Source of the DNA: Campylobacteraceae bacterium
GTDB taxonomy: Bacteria; Campylobacterota; Campylobacteria; Campylobacterales; Sulfurovaceae
Reading direction: 5' to 3'
DNA length: 6,200 nucleotides
Assembly (NCBI GenBank): GCA_027023325.1
Contig: JALVVQ010000312.1
Span: 1 to 6,200 of the forward strand
Part shown: positions 1 through 5,819 of the stretch, piece by piece
How positions within the stretch are numbered: position 1 is the first letter of the stretch
How the letters are laid out: every line of letters begins with the position of its first letter
The notes under the pieces: generated by a model
What the model saw: only the letters and a program-made list of their open reading frames with translations
Told to the model about the DNA's origin: nothing
Database searches by the model: none
Translations under genes and position numbers: made by a program

Positions 1-1403
1 TTCGTACCAATAGAAGTCTGGGGCTTTATGCAACACTGCGCTTTGCAGACAGCAATCACTCCGAGGGGTTTGTGAGGGCAGGGTATTTTGCCGATGACCA
101 GGACTATGTCTCCACATACAATCTTAAGCACGATACCCATTATGGAATGGAAGCCAAATATGAGAGCAGCGATCTGCTTGGCAGCAGTAAGCCTGAGGGC
201 TATCGTGATGCTCTCTATGCCAATATCGTACTCTTTAATGATATTGACTATCTCAACCTTCAGAAAAACAGTCTACCACACCTTTCAGACTCCTATCTCA
301 AAGAGTCCAGACTCAACTATATGCTCTACGACCAAAAACAGTATTTCGGGCTAAATGCCAAGTACTTTCTGGATGCTAACAAGGAGAGCAACAGCGAAAC
401 ACTGCAGGAGTTTCCCTCTGTAAGATGGCATAAGTATAGCAGCGCTTTTATTTTAGAAGATATCTCTTACAGCATAGACGCAAAGCTAAGCCATTTTGTA
501 CGAGAAAAGGGAAATCAGTCTGGGCAACTTGAGCTCACGCTTCCGGTGGACTACCACTTCTCTTTTCTGGATGAGTACCTAAAAGTAAAACTGAGCGAAG
601 AGTTGTATGCGTTTGCGGGCAATTTTGACCTGAATGGTACAGGCAGAGAAAGCTACAATACTCTGCTGGCAACACACAAGCTCAAACTCTATTCTGATCT
701 TGTCAAGCCCTATGAACACGGTGTCCATACGCTTGAGTGGTCTGCGGAGTATGCATATCAGAATTATATGGGTGATGGGCTGGCGGCGTACCAGGCACTG
801 GATCGCTCTTTACGCAAGGATTTTTTGTCGCACGAGCCTTTTGATGACAGGCTGACGCTCGCACTCTCTCAGTACTGGTATGGAGAAGATCTGGCACTGG
901 GTGCCAAACAGCGAATATCTCAAGACTACTATCCTGATAGAGAGGAGAAGTGGGGGGATTTGAGGCATGAGTTGATGCTGGAGTATGGAAACTGGAGTAT
1001 TGTCAATCTTTCCGAATACTCTTTCGCGTATCAGGGGCTTTCTGAGATGTCAAATAAACTTCTTTACCATGGAGAGCGGTTAGCTATGGATATGGAACAC
1101 TTTTGGAGAAAGGATCTCGAACTAGGGAAGGTTTTGACCAATGAGATCGCACTGAATGCGCGATATCAGTACAATGACAAGATCAAGCTCTTTGGTAGTG
1201 TCACCTATGATCTCGAAAAAAAGCATAGCAAAAAATGGCGTTCTGGATTTCGTTATGACAAAGGATGTTGGGCTGCAGAGTTGAGTTATGAGCATGACAC
1301 TAAACCGATCCTGGAGACTACAGGTGGAGGTTCTCTGAGTAACGATACTTTTATTGTAAGACTTAGCCTTGTGCCATTTGGAGAAAGCGAGATCAAGCAG
1401 TAA
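1..1403 (+). CDS. lptD: LPS-assembly protein LptD, C-terminal part (5' end outside window)
   Basis: The frame is open from base 3 to a TAA at 1401-1403, giving 466 visible residues; the true start lies upstream, and the GTG at 72 is only an internal codon. LptD is the outer-membrane barrel that, plugged by LptE, inserts lipopolysaccharide into the outer leaflet. The visible part is a run of alternating amphipathic strands rich in Tyr, Leu and acidic residues, as expected for the 26-stranded barrel. Near the C-terminus come a YDL strand, then a GCW motif (codons 1263-1271) followed by a strand of the type AAELSYEH, and the ending RLSLVPFGE, all resembling the LptD C-terminal signature. Only one Cys is present where E. 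coli has an adjacent Cys pair. The N-terminal LptA-like domain and signal peptide are not in the window. The stop overlaps the next start (TAATG). The family assignment rests on motif memory and on the neighbouring pnp cluster, not on a search. Confidence 0.85.
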   Translation, partial: RTNRSLGLYATLRFADSNHSEGFVRAGYFADDQDYVSTYNLKHDTHYGMEAKYESSDLLGSSKPEGYRDALYANIVLFNDIDYLNLQKNSLPHLSDSYLKESRLNYMLYDQKQYFGLNAKYFLDANKESNSETLQEFPSVRWHKYSSAFILEDISYSIDAKLSHFVREKGNQSGQLELTLPVDYHFSFLDEYLKVKLSEELYAFAGNFDLNGTGRESYNTLLATHKLKLYSDLVKPYEHGVHTLEWSAEYAYQNYMGDGLAAYQALDRSLRKDFLSHEPFDDRLTLALSQYWYGEDLALGAKQRISQDYYPDREEKWGDLRHELMLEYGNWSIVNLSEYSFAYQGLSEMSNKLLYHGERLAMDMEHFWRKDLELGKVLTNEIALNARYQYNDKIKLFGSVTYDLEKKHSKKWRSGFRYDKGCWAAELSYEHDTKPILETTGGGSLSNDTFIVRLSLVPFGESEIKQ

Positions 1404-1672
1404 TGCAGACAGAGGCAAGGATACACAAAGCATTGGATTGTCTGGATCTTCCTGCACTGGTAACCAGGTCAGATATTAAGAAAAGGTATCGACAACTGGC
1501 CAAAGAATGTCACCCCGACTTAAATCGAGCAGAGAGAGGAAAAATGGCAAAACTCAATGAGTCCTATGCGGTATTGATGGAGTATATAGAGTCTTTTCGT
1601 TATACTTTTGATACAGATGAGATAGTCAAACAATACCCTGGAGCAGCGCATGCCAAAAAATTCGAACCATAA
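1403..1672 (+). CDS. Small J-domain (DnaJ-like) protein
   Basis: This 89-residue protein is almost entirely a J-domain, the module that stimulates the ATPase of DnaK/Hsp70. Residues about 5-62 follow the family pattern: helix I, then a helix II with DIKKRYRQLAKE (24-35), the diagnostic HPD tripeptide at 37-39, and a helix III ending LNESYAVL. There is no Gly/Phe linker, zinc-finger or client-binding domain, so this is a minimal class III-type J-protein; its client is unknown. The 27-residue tail after the J-domain (FRYTFDTDEIVKQYP and on) has no motif I recognise. The ATG shares one base with the lptD stop (TAATG). The only GGAG upstream (1380-1383) is too far away to serve well, so translation probably depends on ribosomes finishing lptD. 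The 3' end overlaps the next gene by 23 bases. The J-domain call is firm; any role in folding or quality control of envelope proteins is inference from position. Confidence 0.85.
   Translation: MQTEARIHKALDCLDLPALVTRSDIKKRYRQLAKECHPDLNRAERGKMAKLNESYAVLMEYIESFRYTFDTDEIVKQYPGAAHAKKFEP
1640..1643 (+). promoter_or_regulatory. Ribosome binding site for the phosphoribosyltransferase-like gene
   Basis: GGAG lies inside the end of the J-domain gene, six bases before the ATG at 1650. It supports the start at 1650 despite the 23-base overlap with the upstream gene. Confidence 0.6.
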
Positions 1673-2312
1673 TTATTTTTTAGATAGAGAAGAAGCAGCC
1701 GAGAAACTTTACGATGTAATCCCTAGGGATTTCTTTGATAACAGAGAGGTGGTGGTCGTGGCACTGAGTGAAGGAGGTGTGCTGATCGCAGACAGTATCG
1801 CACAAAAACTGGGTGCAACTATGGATATTCTTCTGATCGAGTCTATCATCGCACCCAATAATCCTGAGCTCACTATCGCAAAAGTCAGTGAAACACAGGA
1901 GATAGTGATACATGGAGCACTGATAGAGGCTTTTGATATCAGTGAGGAGTTTGTCTACAGTGAGGCAAAAAGGGTTTATGACGATAAGGTCTTGAGTCAC
2001 CTGTACAAATACCGAAAAGGTGGCACACTCCAGTCTGTCTCCGGGAAAGCGGTACTTTTGGTAGATGAGTGTGTAGAGACAGACTTTACGGCGATTGTTG
2101 CAATCAAATCTATGATTGCCATGGGAGCCAAAAATATCTATATTGCAACACCTATCATGGATCTTTTTTCTTATGAGAGTTTGTTGCAGATCAGTGATGG
2201 TATTTTCTGTTCTCATCGTATACGAGACTATATTTCGATAGAATACTATTATGAAAACTTAGAGAGACCAGAGTTCTCTGAGCTAGAAAGGATTATGCGT
2301 AGTTATGAATGA
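1650..2312 (+). CDS. Phosphoribosyltransferase-fold protein with degenerate active site
   Basis: This 220-residue cytosolic protein has the layout of the type I phosphoribosyltransferase fold (PF00156), closest in my memory to the COG1926 group. It has an opening F-L-D-R-E-E-A (10-16), a first strand and loop VVVVALSEGG (34-43), an APNNPEL segment (68-74), and the PRPP-loop strand VLLVDECVETDFT (135-147) followed by a helix and the strand NIYIATPI. The fold is clear, but the catalytic wording is not. The loop normally read as DDGIATGAT has become DECVETDFT. The usual RGG is EGG at 41-43. The usual Arg-Lys pair before the NPE segment is Glu-Ser at 64-65. Transferase activity is therefore doubtful, and a binding or regulatory role is possible. 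H. pylori, from memory, carries a comparable gene beside pnp. It overlaps the J-domain gene by 23 bases and pnp by 8 bases, so it should be co-expressed with both. The substrate is unknown. Confidence 0.8.
   Translation: MPKNSNHNYFLDREEAAEKLYDVIPRDFFDNREVVVVALSEGGVLIADSIAQKLGATMDILLIESIIAPNNPELTIAKVSETQEIVIHGALIEAFDISEEFVYSEAKRVYDDKVLSHLYKYRKGGTLQSVSGKAVLLVDECVETDFTAIVAIKSMIAMGAKNIYIATPIMDLFSYESLLQISDGIFCSHRIRDYISIEYYYENLERPEFSELERIMRSYE
2287..2292 (+). promoter_or_regulatory. Likely ribosome binding site of pnp
   Basis: AAAGGA lies within the end of the upstream gene, 12 bases before the pnp ATG at 2305. The spacing is on the long side, so coupling to translation of the upstream gene (8-base overlap) probably helps initiation. 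Confidence 0.4.
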
Positions 2313-4482
2313 GACAATAATAGAAATAGAGCGTAGTAATATCAAGGGGAGCTATACTTTTGACAAGGTAGCCAAACAGGCAAGTGGTGCGGTGCTCTAT
2401 AAGCAGGGAGATGCCGTACTCCTAGCAACGGTAGCAATAGATGAAACAGCGGTGGAGGAGAATTTTCTTCCGCTGACAGTACAATATATTGAAAAATCCT
2501 ATGCGGCAGCAAAGATACCAGGTGGATTTATCAAAAGAGAAACCAAGCCGGGTGATTTTGAGACCTTAACATCTCGCATCATTGACCGTTCACTTAGACC
2601 ATTGTTCCCCAAAGGATTCTACTACCCTGTTTCCATTGCAGTGACGGTACTCAGTAGTGATAGTGAAGTAGATATGCAGGTGGCGGCACTGCATGCTGCC
2701 TCTGCTGCGCTGTTTGTCTCGGATACACCCGTCTCAAAGAGTATTGCAGCAGTCAGAATCGGAAGAGACAGCAGTGGACTTCTATTAAATCCAGGCAATA
2801 CAGCACTGGAAGAGGGCACACTGGATCTGCTGGTAGTGGGTTCAGGTGATGATATCCTGATGATAGAGATGCGTACGCTGGCTTCAGAGATCATGGATGA
2901 TGTGATCGGCAGTGCCATAGCAGAGATGCCCATTGTTCTAGAGCATCATGAGTGTAACGAGCTGGAAGAGGAGACGCTGCTAGAAGCCGTGGGTATGGCG
3001 CAGGCTGCCATCTCTGATCTGACATCCATATACCAGGAGCGTTTTGCGCCGCTGCAAAGAGAGGCACTGACGCTCACAGTGGCAAAGACAGAGGCAGATA
3101 CTGCCCTCTACAGCTATATCACCTCACATTTCAAAGCAGAGGTAGAAGCAGCCGTACAGTCTATGGCAAAGAGCGAACGAAGCACGGCACTCAAAAAGGT
3201 ACGCAGTGCTATCATGGAAGCCAAGGCACAAGCAGGGGAGACAGTAGAAAAAGAGGCAGTTTCCCAAGCCTTGGAAGCCTACAAGAGAACAGTAGTCAGA
3301 GACCTGATCTTGGAGCAAGACATACGGGCAGACGGCCGGGCGCTGGATGAGGTGCGACCTATTACGATTGAGACCAATCTTCTGCCTTCGGTGCATGGTT
3401 CCTGTCTCTTTACCCGTGGGCAGACTCAGGCGTTGGTTGCTGCCACACTGGGAGACAGCAGAGACGCGCAGTCCTATGAGCTGATTACGGACAAAGAGTC
3501 TCGTTATGAGCGCTTTATGGTGCATTACAATTTCCCCGGCTATGCGGTAGGAGAGGCGAGCTTTATCGGAGCGCCGGGTCGTAGAGAGCTGGGGCATGGC
3601 AATCTTGCCAAGCGCGCGTTGGAGCCTACGATAGATGTACGCCATGATGGGACGATCCGGCTGGTATCAGAGGTGCTAGAGAGCAATGGCTCCTCCTCTA
3701 TGGCGACAGTCTGTGGGGGCTCGTTGGCGCTCAGAGCGGCAGATGTACAGACACAGAAGCTGGTCTCTGGGATTGCTATGGGCTTGGTGATGGAGGGTGA
3801 GAAGTATGCGATACTCTCTGATATCATGGGCTTGGAAGACCATGATGGTGATATGGACTTCAAGATCACTGGTACAGCCGATGGTATCACAGCGATGCAG
3901 ATGGATATCAAGCTGGGCGGACTGGCACTCTCTATCCTGCGAGAGGCACTGATGCAAGCCAAGAAAGGCCGACTGTATATCCTCTCACTCATGGAGGAGG
4001 CTGCCGAGGAGATCACCCCCAGTGGGGCACTGCCCAGTGTGGAGTTTTTCCATATCGATCCCTCCAAGATCGTAGATATCATTGGCAAGGCTGGTGCCAC
4101 AATCCGTGAGATCATTGAAAAATTTGGTGTGACGATTGACCTGGATAGGGATGCAGGTGGGGTCAAGGTAGCCGGCAGTGACAAGGAAAAAGTAGCTGCA
4201 GCCAAGGAGCATATCACCTCTATCGCTTCGGCACCAGTCAAAAAGCAGATGCAGTATACCATCGGTGAAACCTATCAGGGGAAAGTCAAAAAGATTGTAG
4301 ACTTTGGTATGTTTGTGGAGATGCCTGATGGCTTTGATGCGCTGCTACATATCTCAAAGGTGAGAAAAGAGCGTGTCAACACCCTGCAGGAACTCTACAA
4401 TGAAGGGGACGAGATCGCCGTGGTAGTGCTAGAGCAAAAAGGCAAAAAGGTAGAGCTGGCAACCGAGGAGTATTTCCTCTAG
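2305..4482 (+). CDS. pnp: Polynucleotide phosphorylase (PNPase)
   Basis: PNPase degrades RNA 3' to 5' by phosphorolysis, releasing nucleoside diphosphates, and acts as a trimeric ring in mRNA turnover and small-RNA metabolism. All domains of the family are present in the 725 residues: a first RNase PH domain (about 10-145), the linking helical domain (about 240-330), a second, catalytic RNase PH domain (about 340-560), a KH domain (about 582-642) and an S1 domain (about 655-722). The catalytic core is intact. GAPGRRELGHG (422-432) supplies the phosphate-site arginines, SNGSSSMA (460-467) the phosphate-binding serines, and EDHDGDMDFK (511-520) the residues matching E. coli Asp486, Asp492 and Lys494 (here D512, D518, K520). 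The KH domain has its GKAG loop at 594-597. GGFIKRE with KPGDFETLTSR (73-91) matches the epsilonproteobacterial form from memory. Length is close to the E. coli 711 residues. The ATG at 2305 overlaps the preceding gene by 8 bases. An active enzyme is expected. Confidence 0.98.
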   Translation: MNETIIEIERSNIKGSYTFDKVAKQASGAVLYKQGDAVLLATVAIDETAVEENFLPLTVQYIEKSYAAAKIPGGFIKRETKPGDFETLTSRIIDRSLRPLFPKGFYYPVSIAVTVLSSDSEVDMQVAALHAASAALFVSDTPVSKSIAAVRIGRDSSGLLLNPGNTALEEGTLDLLVVGSGDDILMIEMRTLASEIMDDVIGSAIAEMPIVLEHHECNELEEETLLEAVGMAQAAISDLTSIYQERFAPLQREALTLTVAKTEADTALYSYITSHFKAEVEAAVQSMAKSERSTALKKVRSAIMEAKAQAGETVEKEAVSQALEAYKRTVVRDLILEQDIRADGRALDEVRPITIETNLLPSVHGSCLFTRGQTQALVAATLGDSRDAQSYELITDKESRYERFMVHYNFPGYAVGEASFIGAPGRRELGHGNLAKRALEPTIDVRHDGTIRLVSEVLESNGSSSMATVCGGSLALRAADVQTQKLVSGIAMGLVMEGEKYAILSDIMGLEDHDGDMDFKITGTADGITAMQMDIKLGGLALSILREALMQAKKGRLYILSLMEEAAEEITPSGALPSVEFFHIDPSKIVDIIGKAGATIREIIEKFGVTIDLDRDAGGVKVAGSDKEKVAAAKEHITSIASAPVKKQMQYTIGETYQGKVKKIVDFGMFVEMPDGFDALLHISKVRKERVNTLQELYNEGDEIAVVVLEQKGKKVELATEEYFL

Positions 4483-4511
4483 GGTGTCACCTGTTACTAG
4501 AGGTGCCCTTT
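4476..4511 (+). terminator. Overlapping inverted repeats after pnp, possible weak terminator
   Basis: Two mutually exclusive hairpins can be drawn. One pairs AGGG plus CACCT (4481-4484 and 4488-4492, with a TGT bulge) with AGGTG-CCCT (4501-4509), followed only by a two-T run (4510-4511). The other pairs CCTCTAG (4476-4482, covering the stop codon) exactly with CTAGAGG (4497-4503). The T-tract is poor, so intrinsic termination would be weak. The position, in the 40-base gap between convergent genes, still suits a transcript end or a 3' stabilising structure. Confidence 0.4.
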
Positions 4512-4522
4512 AGTCGATCCTC

Positions 4523-5050
4523 CTACCGAATATTGAATTTCAATAAATCTTTTCTGGCAAAGGGCATATAGGATGCTCTGGTAATGACAATCTTCATACC
4601 TGGATGAGCCCAGCGAAAAATCGTTTGTATCTCTTTGGGGTTGATATGAATACAACCATGACTCATCCAGTCGGTACTGCCCTGATGCAGTGCATGTCCC
4701 TGATTGGTAAAAAAGATACTCCAGTCCATATTGTTCACACCATCCGAAGAGGGGTAGGCGGAGGACATATGATAGCGCTTTTTGTATTTGACGCTATAGA
4801 TACCTGAGGGGGTCTTGAAGTCATCCGCACCGGAGGTGATCGCACCGCTCCACCAGACCACCCCATCTCTATCTACCGCATAAAATCTACCATCACTACC
4901 CCGCTCACGGACGGAAACTACGATAAATTCTTGACCTTTGAGGTTAGTGATTTGCTTATCTGTTTCAAACTTTGTAAGGCTAAGCGGCACAACTTCTCCA
5001 GAGAAGAGGATACTGCTTAACAGTAGCAGGGATAGTAATATTTTCTTCAT
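4523..5050 (-). CDS. Exported L,D-transpeptidase (YkuD domain)
   Basis: The 175-residue product starts with a Sec signal peptide (MKKILLSLLLLSSILFSG, cleavage near residue 17-18), so it works in the periplasm. L,D-transpeptidases of the YkuD family (PF03734) form 3-3 peptidoglycan cross-links or attach or trim peptides at diaminopimelate. The domain spans about residues 41-157. The S-G-A and TPSG pattern (73-83) is followed by H119 and H122, then SHGC at 130-133 with catalytic Cys133 and His131. After the cysteine the family usually has Arg or Asn two residues on; here it is His135 (SHGCIHIN). There is no peptidoglycan-binding or LysM domain, so this is a minimal single-domain form. It is transcribed convergently to pnp and divergently from the beta-barrel gene. 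The ATG at 5048-5050 has only a weak purine-rich stretch (AAAGA) upstream, but it sits directly before the signal peptide. Whether it cross-links, carboxypeptidates or anchors proteins cannot be told. Confidence 0.92.
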   Translation of the reverse strand: MKKILLSLLLLSSILFSGEVVPLSLTKFETDKQITNLKGQEFIVVSVRERGSDGRFYAVDRDGVVWWSGAITSGADDFKTPSGIYSVKYKKRYHMSSAYPSSDGVNNMDWSIFFTNQGHALHQGSTDWMSHGCIHINPKEIQTIFRWAHPGMKIVITRASYMPFARKDLLKFNIR

Positions 5051-5080
5051 TGTATCTGTCTTTGGTATTTATTTTGGACA

Positions 5081-5091
5081 ATTCTATCATA
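5081..5091 (-). promoter_or_regulatory. Candidate -10 region for the L,D-transpeptidase gene
   Basis: On the minus strand this reads TATGATAGAAT, about 30 bases upstream of the ATG. It contains two overlapping -10-like hexamers, TATGAT and TAGAAT. No good -35 is visible, which is common for the main sigma factor of epsilonproteobacteria. Confidence 0.35.
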
Positions 5092-5122
5092 AATAGATTC
5101 ATAGGTGGGTAATAGGGGCGCC

Positions 5123-5146
5123 AAAATGTTTGGTTTAAAATGTTTG
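5123..5146 (+). repeat. Direct repeat AAAATGTTTG x2, 14-base period
   Basis: AAAATGTTTG occurs at 5123-5132 and again at 5137-5146, separated by GTTT. Over the 14-base period, 12 positions agree. It lies just upstream of, and touches, the likely -35 region of the beta-barrel gene, so it could be a tandem binding site for a regulator; that role is inference. Confidence 0.6.
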
Positions 5147-5147
5147 A

Positions 5148-5175
5148 TTGTGCTAAAGCTTATGGATGGTATACT
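5148..5175 (+). promoter_or_regulatory. Candidate promoter of the beta-barrel / lipoprotein pair
   Basis: TTGTGC (5148-5153) and TATACT (5170-5175) are 16 bases apart, which fits a sigma-70-type promoter with a good -10 and a partial -35. A TATAAA at 5177-5182 is an alternative -10. The start codon at 5207 would leave a leader of about 25 bases. Confidence 0.45.
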
Positions 5176-5194
5176 CTATAAAGATAAAAATATT

Positions 5195-5200
5195 GGGGAG
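5195..5200 (+). promoter_or_regulatory. Ribosome binding site fixing the start at 5207
   Basis: GGGGAG stands six bases before ATG 5207. It decides for this start over the in-frame GTG at 5105, because the ATG opens directly into a signal peptide. Confidence 0.8.
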
Positions 5201-5206
5201 TATGAT

Positions 5207-5809
5207 ATGTTTTTGAGAATCGCATCTGTAGCCATAATGTGTGGTCAACTTGTCTATGCAGGGGAGGTGATGATACCTGCCACTGTAGCATCTGTAGAAG
5301 TTTCTTCTCCTGTGGAGTATTATGTAGAAGGAGCACTTGGTTCATTTTCGCTTGAAGATAAAGTGACGTCAGAGGAGCTGAGTGTCAAGACAGGCATGCT
5401 GGGTGCGGGTATTGCCTTCTCGCCTTATATAGCACTGGAAGCCAGATACTACAGAGGGATAGGTAACCAGATTGACTTTGACAGCGGCGCAACCTCTTCC
5501 CCCGACAAAGTCTACGATAGCACCTTTACAAACCTTTCTGTTTTTGCCAAATTTAGTTATCCTGCTGGGCGATGGACGCCCTATGTGCTATGGGGATATG
5601 GCTCTCTCAAGCTTACCAATATAGAGGGAGGTGATCGTGAGGAGCGTGCCATGCAGTATGGTGTAGGGGTACGCTATAAGACCACAGAACATCTCTCTGT
5701 CTTTGTAGATTGGGTGAGGACTTATGATGACAAGGGGTTCGACGGTAGAGCTAAAAATGATGATATATCTATAGATCTTGTATCTGTGGGTATCACCTAT
5801 AGATTTTAG
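5207..5809 (+). CDS. Small outer-membrane beta-barrel protein (OmpA/Opa-like porin family)
   Basis: The 200-residue product begins with a signal peptide (MFLRIASVAIMCGQLVYA, cleavage after Ala18). The mature part reads as about eight amphipathic beta-strands: YYVEGALGSFSL, LGAGIAFSPYIALEARYYRG (65-84), LSVFAKFSYPA, YVLWGYGSLKL, YGVGVRYK with HLSVFVDWVRTY, and a last strand ISIDLVSVGITYRF. The ending in Phe is the C-terminal signature read by the BAM complex. Length and pattern fit the eight-stranded barrels annotated as outer membrane beta-barrel or porin family (PF13505 type). No OmpA peptidoglycan-binding domain follows. Such proteins are structural or small channels; the exact role is not visible. 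The longer in-frame reading from GTG 5105 would put 34 non-conserved-looking residues ahead of the signal peptide and is rejected. The stop overlaps the ribosome binding site of the lipoprotein gene ten bases downstream, so the two are likely made together. Confidence 0.85.
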   Translation: MFLRIASVAIMCGQLVYAGEVMIPATVASVEVSSPVEYYVEGALGSFSLEDKVTSEELSVKTGMLGAGIAFSPYIALEARYYRGIGNQIDFDSGATSSPDKVYDSTFTNLSVFAKFSYPAGRWTPYVLWGYGSLKLTNIEGGDREERAMQYGVGVRYKTTEHLSVFVDWVRTYDDKGFDGRAKNDDISIDLVSVGITYRF

Positions 5810-5813
5810 GAGG
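5808..5813 (+). promoter_or_regulatory. Ribosome binding site of the lipoprotein gene
   Basis: A perfect AGGAGG overlaps the TAG stop of the barrel gene and stands six bases before ATG 5820. It is the strongest ribosome binding site in the window and fixes the start of the downstream gene. Confidence 0.9.
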
Positions 5814-5819
5814 AAATAG

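Larger units (their letters stand above)
5051..5206. other. Divergent intergenic region (156 bases)
   Basis: This stretch lies between the start codons of the L,D-transpeptidase (minus) and the beta-barrel protein (plus). It is AT-rich with a short GC-rich patch (GGCGCC at 5117-5122). It holds candidate promoters for both directions and a perfect 10-base direct repeat. I see no small RNA or extra gene in it. Confidence 0.7.

Noticed and set aside
1680..2216. Minus-strand open frame of 178 codons opposite the PRTase-like gene
   Set aside because: It is the shadow of a well-supported fold on the plus strand; its product is Cys/His-rich without spacing that makes a metal motif.
3540..4262. Long minus-strand open frame (240 codons) opposite pnp
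   Set aside because: It lies wholly inside the unmistakable PNPase coding region, is Ser/Ile/Pro-rich as expected from an antisense frame, and shows no domain or start signal.
5105..5206. Longer N-terminus of the barrel protein from GTG 5105
   Set aside because: The added 34 residues precede a clean signal peptide, cross the promoter-like and repeat sequences, and have no ribosome binding site; GGGGAG before ATG 5207 settles the start.
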